Source: an uncultured Flavobacteriaceae bacterium (GTDB lineage Bacteria; Bacteroidota; Bacteroidia; Flavobacteriales; Flavobacteriaceae). From it: a stretch of DNA of 64,000 bases. Location: contig CALGLR010000035.1 of assembly GCA_937959395.1 (NCBI GenBank), positions 1 through 64,000 of the forward strand, in the 5' to 3' direction. This document shows, piece after piece, positions 18,094 through 26,457 of the stretch; the stretch's first letter is position 1, and every line of letters starts with the position of its first letter. The notes beneath the pieces are model-generated. The model was given only the letters and a program-made list of their open reading frames with translations. It was not told where the DNA came from and ran no database searches. The position numbers were made by a program, and so were the translations under genes.

Positions 18094-19053
18094 ATGTTAA
18101 ATGCTGGTGTATTAGGTGCAGGTCACTTAGGAAAAATTCATTTAAGACTTCTTAACGAATCCAACAAATATAATCTTGTTGGTTTTTATGATGCAAATGA
18201 AGAAAATGCAAAAAAAGTTGAAGCAGAGTTTGGTTACAAATATTTTGATTCTATCGATGCATTAATAGATGCTGTAGATATGGTCGATATTGTAACACCA
18301 ACCTTATCTCACTATGATTGTGCTAGACAAGCAATCTCTAAAGGCAAACATATATTTATAGAAAAGCCAATTACCAACACCGTAGAAGAAGCTGAAATTT
18401 TACGAACGTTAGTTGCCGAAAAAGGAGTTAAAGGCCAAGTGGGACATGTCGAACGCTATAACCCTGCTTTTAAAGCCATAAAAGGTCAACTAGAAAACCC
18501 AATGTTTATAGAAACACATCGTTTAGCAGAGTTTAATCCAAGAGGTACAGATGTACCTGTAGTTTTAGACTTAATGATTCATGATATAGATGTTATACTT
18601 AGTGTAGTAAACTCAAAAGTGAAACACGTAAGTGCAAGTGGTGTTTCTGTTATAAGTGACACGCCAGACATTGCCAATGCTCGCATTGAATTTAAAAATG
18701 GTTGTGTTGCTAACCTAACTGCTAGCCGTATTTCTTTAAAAAACATGAGAAAAACACGCTTCTTTCAAAAAGACGCTTATATCTCGGTTGATTTTCTAGA
18801 GAAAAAATGTGAAGTTGTTAAAATGAAAGATGCTCCAAAAGATCCTGGTGATTTTGATATGATATTGCAGAATGCTGAAGGATTAAAAAAACAGATCTAC
18901 TTCGATAACCCGCAAATAGAAAATAATAATGCCATTTTGGAAGAGCTAGAAACTTTTGCTGATGCCATAACGAATAATACAACACCAATAGTGACTTTAC
19001 ACGATGGTACAGAAGCACTAAGAGTCGCTACTATGATTATTGATCAGTTTTAA
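18094..19053 (+). CDS. Gfo/Idh/MocA-family oxidoreductase
   Basis: This NAD(P)-dependent oxidoreductase has 319 residues. The Rossmann motif GAGHLG is at 8-13, the EKP motif appears in HIFIEKPITN, and the C-terminal alpha/beta domain contains NPRGTDVPVVLDLMIHDID with the likely catalytic histidine. The sugar or cyclitol substrate cannot be told from sequence. A -7-like TAGTTTTG (18070-18077) lies 16 bp before the start. The following lipoprotein gene begins 11 bp after the stop codon, suggesting co-transcription. Confidence 0.85.
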   Translation: MLNAGVLGAGHLGKIHLRLLNESNKYNLVGFYDANEENAKKVEAEFGYKYFDSIDALIDAVDMVDIVTPTLSHYDCARQAISKGKHIFIEKPITNTVEEAEILRTLVAEKGVKGQVGHVERYNPAFKAIKGQLENPMFIETHRLAEFNPRGTDVPVVLDLMIHDIDVILSVVNSKVKHVSASGVSVISDTPDIANARIEFKNGCVANLTASRISLKNMRKTRFFQKDAYISVDFLEKKCEVVKMKDAPKDPGDFDMILQNAEGLKKQIYFDNPQIENNNAILEELETFADAITNNTTPIVTLHDGTEALRVATMIIDQF

Positions 19054-19063
19054 ACAACTAAAA

Positions 19064-19750
19064 ATGAATAAGTTTAATCTTTTAATTTTATTTTTAGCTT
19101 TAAGTTTACTATTTACTTGCAATAGAGCAAAACCTTTTAGTATTGATAAAGAAAATTACTCACTTGAATTTGGTAAAGTTCTTAATTCGAAAAAACACTC
19201 AAACCATATTCAAACCTATCCTTTAAATATAAATGCAGAAAGAATAAGTTTAAAAAATCTTTTAGCATATGTTGCCAAAGTTGATACAAGTGCTATTAAA
19301 TTTAAAGACAAAGAGATAGGTGATAAGAAATACAGTGTTAAGATTGTTCAAAAAAATAAGGACGTTAAAATTAACACCTCTATTATCCAAGACATTATTA
19401 AAAATCTAAATTTAGATTTAATAAAAAAACAAATTAAGTCTTATGAAATGACAATTTCAGATACTCTTAGGTTTAATAGTAATCTAAGTAAATTAGATAA
19501 CAAACATACAATAATCAAGATCTCTACAGATTCTATTTCTGTTAAAAACATAAAATTATCTAAATTTATAGATGTAATAAATAAGGAGTATTCTGATTAT
19601 ATATTCTGTACAAACAATCCTCTAAGAATAGATTATAAATGGCATAAATCAACTTTAGTAAACTTAAAACAAAATTTACTGAAGGATTTAGGTCTAATAA
19701 TGTCTGATACAAAAAATGATAAGTTTATTTATAACTTTAAGGAAAAATAA
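19064..19750 (+). CDS. Hypothetical lipoprotein
   Basis: I do not recognise this 228-residue protein with certainty. It begins MNKFNLLILFLALSLLFTC, a lipoprotein signal with the cysteine at about 19. The frame extends eight codons upstream into the preceding gene, but the ATG at 19064 gives the proper signal. The body looks like two alternating alpha/beta units (RISLKNLLAYVAKVD, SISVKNIKLSKFIDVINKEY), reminiscent of TIGR03435/DUF3738-type or secretin N-terminal-like domains. It lies between an oxidoreductase and a 3-hydroxyacyl-CoA dehydrogenase. Confidence 0.65.
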   Translation: MNKFNLLILFLALSLLFTCNRAKPFSIDKENYSLEFGKVLNSKKHSNHIQTYPLNINAERISLKNLLAYVAKVDTSAIKFKDKEIGDKKYSVKIVQKNKDVKINTSIIQDIIKNLNLDLIKKQIKSYEMTISDTLRFNSNLSKLDNKHTIIKISTDSISVKNIKLSKFIDVINKEYSDYIFCTNNPLRIDYKWHKSTLVNLKQNLLKDLGLIMSDTKNDKFIYNFKEK

Positions 19751-19809
19751 TAACTAACATAAAAGCTTCCTCTTTATAACTATTGAGGTTAATAAAAAAT
19801 AAAAATTGC

Positions 19810-20700
19810 ATGAAAAATATAGCAATAATTGGAGCTGGAACAATGGGTAATGGCATTGCGCATACTTTTGCTCAATCAGGATTTAAAGTACAACTTATAG
19901 ATATTAGTGACGCGTCTTTAGAACGTGGAATGGCAACGATTACCAAAAACTTGGATCGTATGATTGCTAAAGAACGAATTTCTGAAGCAGATAAATTAGA
20001 AACTTTAAGTAACATTACGACTTTTACATCTATTCCAGAAGGCGTAAAAGCAGCCGATTTAGTCGTAGAAGCTGCAACAGAAAATATTGATTTAAAATTA
20101 AAAATATTTAAACAATTAGATGAAGCTTGTCATAAAAACACTGTGCTCGCAACAAATACGTCTTCAATTTCTATTACTCAAATTGCTGCCGTAACGTCTA
20201 GACCAGATATGGTAATTGGAATGCACTTTATGAATCCTGTGCCCATCATGAAACTCGTTGAGATTATTCGTGGATACACGACTAGCGACTCGGTTACTAA
20301 AATCATTATGGAGCTCTCAAAAAAACTAGGAAAAACACCAACTGAGGTTAATGATTACCCTGGTTTTGTAGCAAATAGAATTTTGATGCCTATGCTTAAT
20401 GAATCTATTGAAACACTGTATAATGGTGTTGCAGGCGTTCAAGAAATAGATACGGTTATGAAACTAGGTATGGCACATCCAATGGGCCCATTACAATTAG
20501 CCGATTTTATAGGTTTAGATGTTTGTTTATCTATTTTAAATGTCATGTATGATGGTTTTAAAAATCCAAAATACGCGCCTTGCCCATTACTAGTTAATAT
20601 GGTACAGGCAGGAAAATTAGGTGTAAAATCTGGAGAAGGTTTTTATGATTATTCAGAAAGTAGAAAAGCAGAAAAAGTCGCAAAACAATTTTTAAAGTAA
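19810..20700 (+). CDS. 3-hydroxybutyryl-CoA dehydrogenase family protein
   Basis: This 296-residue NAD-dependent 3-hydroxyacyl-CoA dehydrogenase interconverts 3-hydroxyacyl-CoA and 3-oxoacyl-CoA. The Rossmann motif GAGTMG is at 8-13. The catalytic residues lie in ATNTSSISITQ and GMHFMNPVPIMKLVEI (His-Glu pair), and the C-terminal dimerisation domain in HPMGPLQLADFIGLD. It is the single-domain (Hbd/PaaH-like) form, not fused to a hydratase. The start is the ATG at 19810; nine upstream in-frame codons lack family similarity. Confidence 0.9.
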   Translation: MKNIAIIGAGTMGNGIAHTFAQSGFKVQLIDISDASLERGMATITKNLDRMIAKERISEADKLETLSNITTFTSIPEGVKAADLVVEAATENIDLKLKIFKQLDEACHKNTVLATNTSSISITQIAAVTSRPDMVIGMHFMNPVPIMKLVEIIRGYTTSDSVTKIIMELSKKLGKTPTEVNDYPGFVANRILMPMLNESIETLYNGVAGVQEIDTVMKLGMAHPMGPLQLADFIGLDVCLSILNVMYDGFKNPKYAPCPLLVNMVQAGKLGVKSGEGFYDYSESRKAEKVAKQFLK

Positions 20701-20750
20701 TAACTATAAGATAATTAAATGGTATAGATAAAAAATTAATAATGTACCTG

Positions 20751-20842
20751 AATGTCAGTCTCAGTGCAGTCGAAGACGATTCTTATTCAGAAAATATATT
20801 ATTTAGTTTAATAGCACTTCAACTGCGCTCTGTCTGACATTA
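20751..20842. repeat. REP-like palindromic repeat (GCAGTCGAAG type)
   Basis: Imperfect 28-bp arms (20751-20778 and about 20815-20842) share TGTCAG, GCAGT and GAAG and enclose a 36-nt loop. A related unit occurs at 22228-22307. Sequences of the form GAGCGCAGTCGAGA are scattered as intergenic palindromes in flavobacterial genomes. The element may be mobilised by tyrosine transposases such as the one at the window start. Confidence 0.55.
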
Positions 20843-20897
20843 AATTACAAAACTATCTATTGCACTAGACTGTAGACTAATAACTAGATACTAAAAA

Positions 20898-22136
20898 ATG
20901 GCAAAAATAATTCCATTTAAATCAGTTAGACCAACAAGAGACAAGGTGAGTTTAGTTGCTTCGCGATCTTATCAAAGCTATACTCAAGATGAACGTGAAT
21001 CGAGAATGGATTATAATCCTTATTCTTTTCTTCATATTGTAAATCCTGGTTATAAATATGCTAAAGAAATATCTGGAGAGGCACGTTACAAATTGGTAAA
21101 AAACCGCTATTTAGAATTCAAGGAAGATACTATTTTTGTACAAGATAAAACACCTTGTTATTATCTCTACAAAATCATTGACAGAGATAACCAAGAGTTT
21201 AATGGTATTGTTGCTGCTGCTAGTGTAGACAATTACGAAAGTAATATTATTAAGAAACATGAAGATACTATAGCATCTCGCGAAACCGTTTTTAAAGATT
21301 ATCTTAAAACAGTAGGATTTAATGCAGAACCTGTATTATTAACCTACCCAGACAACAATGCCATTTCATCAGTAATTAAAAAAACACAAGAAGAAAGAGC
21401 AGAATTTGAGTTTACAACAACTTATAGAGACACGCATTATTTATGGCTAATTGAAACAGAAAAAGATATTAGAATAATTTCTGATGCTTTTAGTAAAATG
21501 GAAACACTTTACATCGCAGATGGCCACCATCGCTCCTCTTCTTCTTATTTACTTAGAAACGATTTAAAAAACAGTAATGCGAACCATAAAGGAGACGAAA
21601 GTTATAATTTCTTTATGAGTTATTTAATTCCCGAATCTGAATTACGAATTCATGAATTTAACAGACTTGTAAAAGACCTCAACGGACTCACCAAAGAAGA
21701 GTTTTTAATTCAGTTAGACACCTTATTTAGAATTGAAAACAGAGGTATTCTCCCCTACAAACCAACTAAAAAACACCATTTTAGTATGTATTTAGATGGC
21801 GAATTTTATTCTTTATATCTTAGAAAAACCAATTACGAATTCGAATCTTCATTAGAAGAGCTCGATGCCCAATTATTATATAGAACTATTTTAAATCCTA
21901 TTTTAGGAATTAAAGACTTACGTAATGATAATCGTATTGAATATATTAGTGGCAAGAAAGATATTATTAATTTAAAGACAAAAATAGATAAAAAAGAGTT
22001 TGCTGTAGGCTTTGGAATGATTCCTGCTACTGTTGAAGAATTAAAACAAATTGCAGACGACGGCTTGAAAATGCCACCAAAAAGCACTTACATAGAACCA
22101 AAAATTAGAAGCGGTGTCACTATTTATGAGTTTTAA
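20898..22136 (+). CDS. DUF1015 family protein
   Basis: This 412-residue cytoplasmic protein belongs to the DUF1015 family. Recognisable blocks are MAKIIPFKSVRP at the start, NPYSFLHIVNPG, CYYLYKI, IADGHHRSSSS around 215 and VTIYEF at the end. The conserved DGHHR motif suggests a metal or phosphate site, but no activity is established. Orthologs often sit near serine biosynthesis genes; here it lies between two palindromic repeats and ahead of the YggS-type gene. Length is normal. Confidence 0.85.
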   Translation: MAKIIPFKSVRPTRDKVSLVASRSYQSYTQDERESRMDYNPYSFLHIVNPGYKYAKEISGEARYKLVKNRYLEFKEDTIFVQDKTPCYYLYKIIDRDNQEFNGIVAAASVDNYESNIIKKHEDTIASRETVFKDYLKTVGFNAEPVLLTYPDNNAISSVIKKTQEERAEFEFTTTYRDTHYLWLIETEKDIRIISDAFSKMETLYIADGHHRSSSSYLLRNDLKNSNANHKGDESYNFFMSYLIPESELRIHEFNRLVKDLNGLTKEEFLIQLDTLFRIENRGILPYKPTKKHHFSMYLDGEFYSLYLRKTNYEFESSLEELDAQLLYRTILNPILGIKDLRNDNRIEYISGKKDIINLKTKIDKKEFAVGFGMIPATVEELKQIADDGLKMPPKSTYIEPKIRSGVTIYEF

Positions 22137-22140
22137 ATAA

Positions 22141-22160
22141 ATCCCTTTGAAAAAAGGGAT
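22141..22160 (+). terminator. Terminator after DUF1015 gene
   Basis: ATCCCTTT (22141-22148) pairs with AAAGGGAT (22153-22160) immediately after the stop codon. The T run is weak, so termination may be partial. Confidence 0.5.
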
Positions 22161-22227
22161 CTTATAACTTACCTTTTTCAAACTAAGTCAAAAATTTAAG
22201 TCATGACAGAAAAAAAATGAATCAACT

Positions 22228-22307
22228 CTGTCCTATTGAGTGCAATCGAGAGGTCTTTATGTACCAAATTTATAACTAACAAGGTCTCGACTGCGCTCGA
22301 CCTGACA
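22228..22307. repeat. REP-like palindromic repeat (GCAGTCGAGA type)
   Basis: Arms near 22228-22256 and 22281-22307 pair imperfectly through TGTC, GAG.GCA.TCGAGA. The right arm carries the clean form GGTCTCGACTGCGCTCGACC. It is related to the unit at 20751-20842, so the DUF1015 gene is flanked by two copies of one repeat family. Confidence 0.55.
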
Positions 22308-22379
22308 TTTATAGTACATTAATAATTTTTGTTATGTACTAATTAAAAAGGTTCCTGGCTTAGTATTAACAACAAAACA

Positions 22380-23045
22380 ATGAGTATACAAAAAAACTTA
22401 AATAAAATAAAATCACAGCTTCCAGAACACGTAACGTTAGTTGCCGTTTCTAAAACAAAACCAGTAAGTGATTTAATGGAAGCATACGATGCTGGGCAAC
22501 GCATTTTTGGTGAAAACAAAATCCAAGAAATGGCCAATAAGTATGAACAAATGCCGAAAGATATAGAATGGCATATGATTGGTCATGTACAATCTAATAA
22601 AGTAAAGTACATGGCATCTTTTGTGAGTTTAATTCATGGTGCAGATAGCATCAAATTACTTAAAGAGATTAATAAACAAGCGAAGAAGCACGATCGTATT
22701 ATAAATTGTTTACTTCAAATTAAAATTGCTTCAGAAGATTCTAAATTTGGACTTTCGACAGAAGTTGCTTCGACTTTAATTAATTCAGAACCATTTTCAG
22801 CTTTAAAAAACATCAAAGTTATAGGACTGATGGGAATGGCAACTTTTACTAACGATAAAAATCAAGTAAAACAGGAATTCGACATACTAAAATCTTCATT
22901 TAATGAGTTAAAGGCTTTTGAATCTTCTAATCTAAAACTTGAAACCATAAGTATGGGAATGAGCGGAGATTTTGAACTAGCAATTAACTCTGGTAGTACA
23001 ATGGTTCGCGTTGGAAGTAGTATATTTGGTTTGAGAAATTATTAA
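22380..23045 (+). CDS. YggS-type PLP homeostasis protein (PLPBP)
   Basis: This 221-residue pyridoxal-phosphate-binding protein of the YggS/PROSC family keeps free PLP and amino-acid pools balanced; it has no known catalysis. The PLP lysine is in VAVSKTKP (Lys25). Further family blocks are RIFGENKIQE, WHMIGHVQSNK, GLMGMATF and SMGMSGDFELAI near the end. Length and start are normal. It lies after a palindromic repeat and just ahead of the exonuclease/GIY-YIG gene. Confidence 0.92.
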   Translation: MSIQKNLNKIKSQLPEHVTLVAVSKTKPVSDLMEAYDAGQRIFGENKIQEMANKYEQMPKDIEWHMIGHVQSNKVKYMASFVSLIHGADSIKLLKEINKQAKKHDRIINCLLQIKIASEDSKFGLSTEVASTLINSEPFSALKNIKVIGLMGMATFTNDKNQVKQEFDILKSSFNELKAFESSNLKLETISMGMSGDFELAINSGSTMVRVGSSIFGLRNY

Positions 23046-23100
23046 ACAACTTACAACCCTTTAGACTTTATCCTTATTATAAACTAAAATATATAGACGC

Positions 23101-24474
23101 ATTTATACAATAATTGACATAGAAACTACTGGAGGCAAGTATAATGAAGAAGGTATTACAGAAATCGCTATTTACAAATATAATGGTCATGAAGTTGTAG
23201 ATCAGTTTATAAGCTTAGTTAATCCAGAAAGAGATATTCAACCTTTCGTAGTTAATCTTACAGGCATAAATAGTAATATGCTTAAAAATGCGCCTAAATT
23301 TTACGAAATCGCAAAACGTGTCGTTGAAATTACTGAAGACACTATTATTGTTGCTCACAATGCACAGTTTGACTTTCGCATTTTACAAACAGAATTTAGA
23401 CGATTAGGTTTTCCGTTTGATCGCAAAACACTATGTACTGTAGAATTATCTAAAAAATTAATACCAGATTTACCTTCTTACAGCTTAGGTAAGCTTGTGA
23501 GATCTTTAGGTATCCCAGTAACCGATAGACATAGAGCTTCTGGAGATGCTTTAGCAACTGTAAAACTCTTTAAACTGCTATTAAATAAAGATTCTGAAAA
23601 AACAATTATTCAAGAGGCTTTAAATAAAAAACCGAAAAAACAATTAGAACCCAAATTAGTAGATATTGTTAGTGATTTACCTTCTTCGACAGGAGTCTAC
23701 TACATTCGTAATGTTAACAATACTATTATTTATATTGGTAAAAGTAAAAATATACGTAAACGTGTTAATCAACATTTTACTGGCACTTCTCCTAAAGCAA
23801 AAAAAATACAAATGCAAGTGACTTCTGTAACTCATGAAGCTACAGGAAGTGAACTCGTTGCTTTATTAAAAGAGAGTGAGGAAATTAAGAGAAATAAACC
23901 TATTCTTAATCGTGCATTAAGAAGAAGCAGCTTTACCCACGCATTATATAGTTTTATAGATAATGAAGGCTATATGAATCTAAAATTAGACAAGGCAGAT
24001 GGTCGTAAAAAATCTATTACAACATTTACTAATAGACAAAGTGGTAAGGACTTTTTATTTAATACTGTAGATAAATTCAATTTATGCCAAAAACTAGCTG
24101 GAATTTATAAAACAAAAGCTAGTTGCTTTAATTACGATGTAAAAAAATGTAATGGAGCATGTATTAGTAAAGAAACTCCTGAAAGTTATAATAAACGCGT
24201 CTCAGAATTAATCGATAAATATAGCTATCGTAATCAAAACATGGTTATTGTAGATCGCGGGCGAGAAATTGATGAAAGGAGTGCAATACTAATTAAAGAT
24301 GGTGTTTTTCAAGGGTTAGGATTCTATAACTTAAACTATCAAATAAATAATATTGAGATTTTAGAGTCTATAATTACACCAATGGAAAACAATAGAGATA
24401 ATCAACATATTATTCAAAGTTACTTAAGACGAAACAAACGTTTAAAAGTTATCCAGTTAAATAAAAATAACTAA
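23101..24474 (+). CDS. DnaQ-like exonuclease fused to GIY-YIG nuclease, ATT start
   Basis: This fusion of about 457 residues has a DEDDh 3'-5' exonuclease at 1-165 (DIETTGG near residue 6, AHNAQFDF near 85, HRASGDA near 144). A UvrC/Cho-like GIY-YIG domain follows (GVYYI 198-202, YIGKSKNIRKR from 211), with a cysteine-containing C-terminal part. Such fusions are typical of Bacteroidota and resemble repair nucleases related to the UvrC N-terminus. The frame opens at 23083 and holds no ATG, GTG or TTG before the essential exonuclease motif. Initiation is inferred at ATT 23101 (or ATA 23089). Beginning at the ATG at 23278 would delete catalytic residues. Confidence 0.85.
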   Translation: MYTIIDIETTGGKYNEEGITEIAIYKYNGHEVVDQFISLVNPERDIQPFVVNLTGINSNMLKNAPKFYEIAKRVVEITEDTIIVAHNAQFDFRILQTEFRRLGFPFDRKTLCTVELSKKLIPDLPSYSLGKLVRSLGIPVTDRHRASGDALATVKLFKLLLNKDSEKTIIQEALNKKPKKQLEPKLVDIVSDLPSSTGVYYIRNVNNTIIYIGKSKNIRKRVNQHFTGTSPKAKKIQMQVTSVTHEATGSELVALLKESEEIKRNKPILNRALRRSSFTHALYSFIDNEGYMNLKLDKADGRKKSITTFTNRQSGKDFLFNTVDKFNLCQKLAGIYKTKASCFNYDVKKCNGACISKETPESYNKRVSELIDKYSYRNQNMVIVDRGREIDERSAILIKDGVFQGLGFYNLNYQINNIEILESIITPMENNRDNQHIIQSYLRRNKRLKVIQLNKNN

Positions 24475-24494
24475 TCTTTTATTACTTTTAAAAA

Positions 24495-25346
24495 ATGAAA
24501 GATAAAAAACCAAAGCATTGGCGTACTAAACTTCATGAAATCATTTATGAAGCAGATACTCCTGGAGGAAAGTTATTTGATATCGTATTGCTTGTTTTCA
24601 TATTAGCAAGTATCGTTTTGGTTATGCTTGAAAGTGTAAAAAGTATTGATGCTAAATACCATAACCTCTTGAATATTGGAGAATGGGGGGTTACTATTCT
24701 GTTTACTTTAGAATATGTAGCAAGATTAATTGTTGTTAAAAAACCAATGAAATACGTTACCAGTTTTTATGGTATCATTGATTTACTATCAACAATCCCC
24801 AAATATTTATCTTTAATTTTTGTGGGCACACATGCTTTAGTTGCTTTAAGAGCCCTTCGCCTATTAAGAGTATTTAGAATATTAAAATTAGCACGTTATT
24901 TAGGAGCATCTAATACCTTAGTAAGTGCAATTAAAGCAAGTCGAGCAAAAATTTTTATTTTCTTATTCGCAGTAGTCATATTATCCATTATTTTGGGAAC
25001 AATAATGTATATGGTTGAAGGTGAAGAAAATGGTTTTACTAACATTCCAAAAAGTGTATACTGGTGTATTGTAACCTTAACGACTGTGGGTTATGGCGAC
25101 ATAGCACCACAAACACCTTTAGGTCAGCTAATTGCGTCTGTAATTATGATAATGGGTTATGGTATAATAGCTGTTCCTACAGGAATTGTATCAGCTGAAT
25201 ATACTAAAAGTTCTAACGAAGAAGATGGAAAAAACAAAACAGACAAAAAGATTGATCTTAATTCGCAATCTTGTTCTAACTGTTTAACCGAAAACCACAA
25301 AGATAATGCAGAATTTTGTTACAATTGTGGAGAGAATCTACATTAA
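24495..25346 (+). CDS. Voltage-gated-type potassium channel with C-terminal zinc ribbon
   Basis: This 283-residue ion transporter has six transmembrane helices. The voltage-sensor S4 helix is arginine-rich (RALRLLRVFRILKLARYL, about 119-136), and the selectivity filter TTVGYGD at 196-202 marks potassium selectivity. After the pore, a linker leads to a small zinc ribbon with two cysteine pairs (CSNC at 260-263, CYNC at 275-278), unusual for the family and perhaps a regulatory or assembly module. It starts 20 bp after the nuclease gene, so the two may be co-transcribed. Confidence 0.9.
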   Translation: MKDKKPKHWRTKLHEIIYEADTPGGKLFDIVLLVFILASIVLVMLESVKSIDAKYHNLLNIGEWGVTILFTLEYVARLIVVKKPMKYVTSFYGIIDLLSTIPKYLSLIFVGTHALVALRALRLLRVFRILKLARYLGASNTLVSAIKASRAKIFIFLFAVVILSIILGTIMYMVEGEENGFTNIPKSVYWCIVTLTTVGYGDIAPQTPLGQLIASVIMIMGYGIIAVPTGIVSAEYTKSSNEEDGKNKTDKKIDLNSQSCSNCLTENHKDNAEFCYNCGENLH

Positions 25347-25395
25347 CAAATTCTTACAAAAACACTCAATTTACTAACAAAATAAGCTTTAAAAA

Positions 25396-26310
25396 ATTAC
25401 AACTTCTAATAAATACTTAATTTCTATTGTTGGCCCAACTGCCATTGGAAAAACGGCGTTAAGTATAAAGCTAGCCAATCATTTTAATACAGAAATAATT
25501 TCAGCCGACTCAAGACAGTTTTATAAAGAAATGCAAATAGGAACAGCTGCTCCTAATAAAGAAGAACTTGCTGCAGCCCCTCATCATTTTGTCCACAATA
25601 AATTTATTACAGATGATTATAATGTGGGGGCTTTCGAAAAAGAAGCCCTAGAAAAAATAACTCAATTACATAAAACTAAAAACGTAATTGTTTTAGTTGG
25701 AGGTTCTGGACTTTATGTTAATGCGGTTACTAAAGGTTTAGATCATTTTCCTGAAGTTGATAAAAGCATTCGTGAAAAATTAAATAAACAATTAGAAAGT
25801 GAAGGTTTAACACCCTTACAAGAACAACTTTTTAAGTTAGATCCTGAAACTCACAAAACAATTGCCTTAAAGAATCCGCATCGAGTTATTCGTGCTTTAG
25901 AAATTTGTATTGGTACTGGTCTTCCCTACTCTTCTTTTTTAAATAAAGAAAAAAACAAACGTCATTTTAAAACAATTTCTATAGGATTAACAGCAGATCG
26001 TGAAATAATATATAATCGCATTAACCAACGTGTAGATATAATGATTAAAGAAGGTTTGCTAGAAGAGGTAAAGCAACTTACAAACCATCAACATCTAAAC
26101 TCATTGAATACTGTTGGTTATAAAGAGTTGTTTAATTATTTAAATGGGGAATGGGCTTTAGACTTTGCCATTTCAGAAATAAAAAAAAATTCTAGACGCT
26201 TTGCTAAAAGACAACTTACTTGGTTTAAAAAACAAGAAGACACTATTTGGTTTGATTATAATAGTAATATAACCGAAATTGTTAAAAACCTTGAAAAGCA
26301 ATTGCTGTAA
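25396..26310 (+). CDS. miaA: tRNA dimethylallyltransferase MiaA, ATT start
   Basis: MiaA transfers dimethylallyl to A37 of tRNAs reading UNN codons. Counting from ATT 25396 gives 304 residues, the normal family length. The P-loop GPTAIGKT (about 13-20) and SADSRQFYKEM, where Asp acts as catalytic base, lie before the first ATG (25531), so that ATG cannot be the start. The frame opens at 25393 after a TAA and contains no ATG, GTG or TTG upstream of the P-loop, leaving ATT (I-T-T-S-N-K-Y-L) as the likely initiator. The rest (GGSGLYVNAV, RRFAKRQLTWF) is intact. Confidence 0.92.
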   Translation: MTTSNKYLISIVGPTAIGKTALSIKLANHFNTEIISADSRQFYKEMQIGTAAPNKEELAAAPHHFVHNKFITDDYNVGAFEKEALEKITQLHKTKNVIVLVGGSGLYVNAVTKGLDHFPEVDKSIREKLNKQLESEGLTPLQEQLFKLDPETHKTIALKNPHRVIRALEICIGTGLPYSSFLNKEKNKRHFKTISIGLTADREIIYNRINQRVDIMIKEGLLEEVKQLTNHQHLNSLNTVGYKELFNYLNGEWALDFAISEIKKNSRRFAKRQLTWFKKQEDTIWFDYNSNITEIVKNLEKQLL

Positions 26311-26457
26311 TAAGGTAGGTCTCCAATCATAGACTTTATTTTTTCTAAAACTCATCTTCATCTTCCTTATAAATCTGAAAAACAGACCATTTAGCCTTAC
26401 AATACGTATATATTTTAAATAAGTATAAATTACTTCCTTCAAATAAAAAAAATAATT

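Noticed and set aside
23278-23280. ATG 23278 as the start of the exonuclease/GIY-YIG gene
   Set aside because: It would remove the DIETTGG catalytic motif, which is in frame just upstream.
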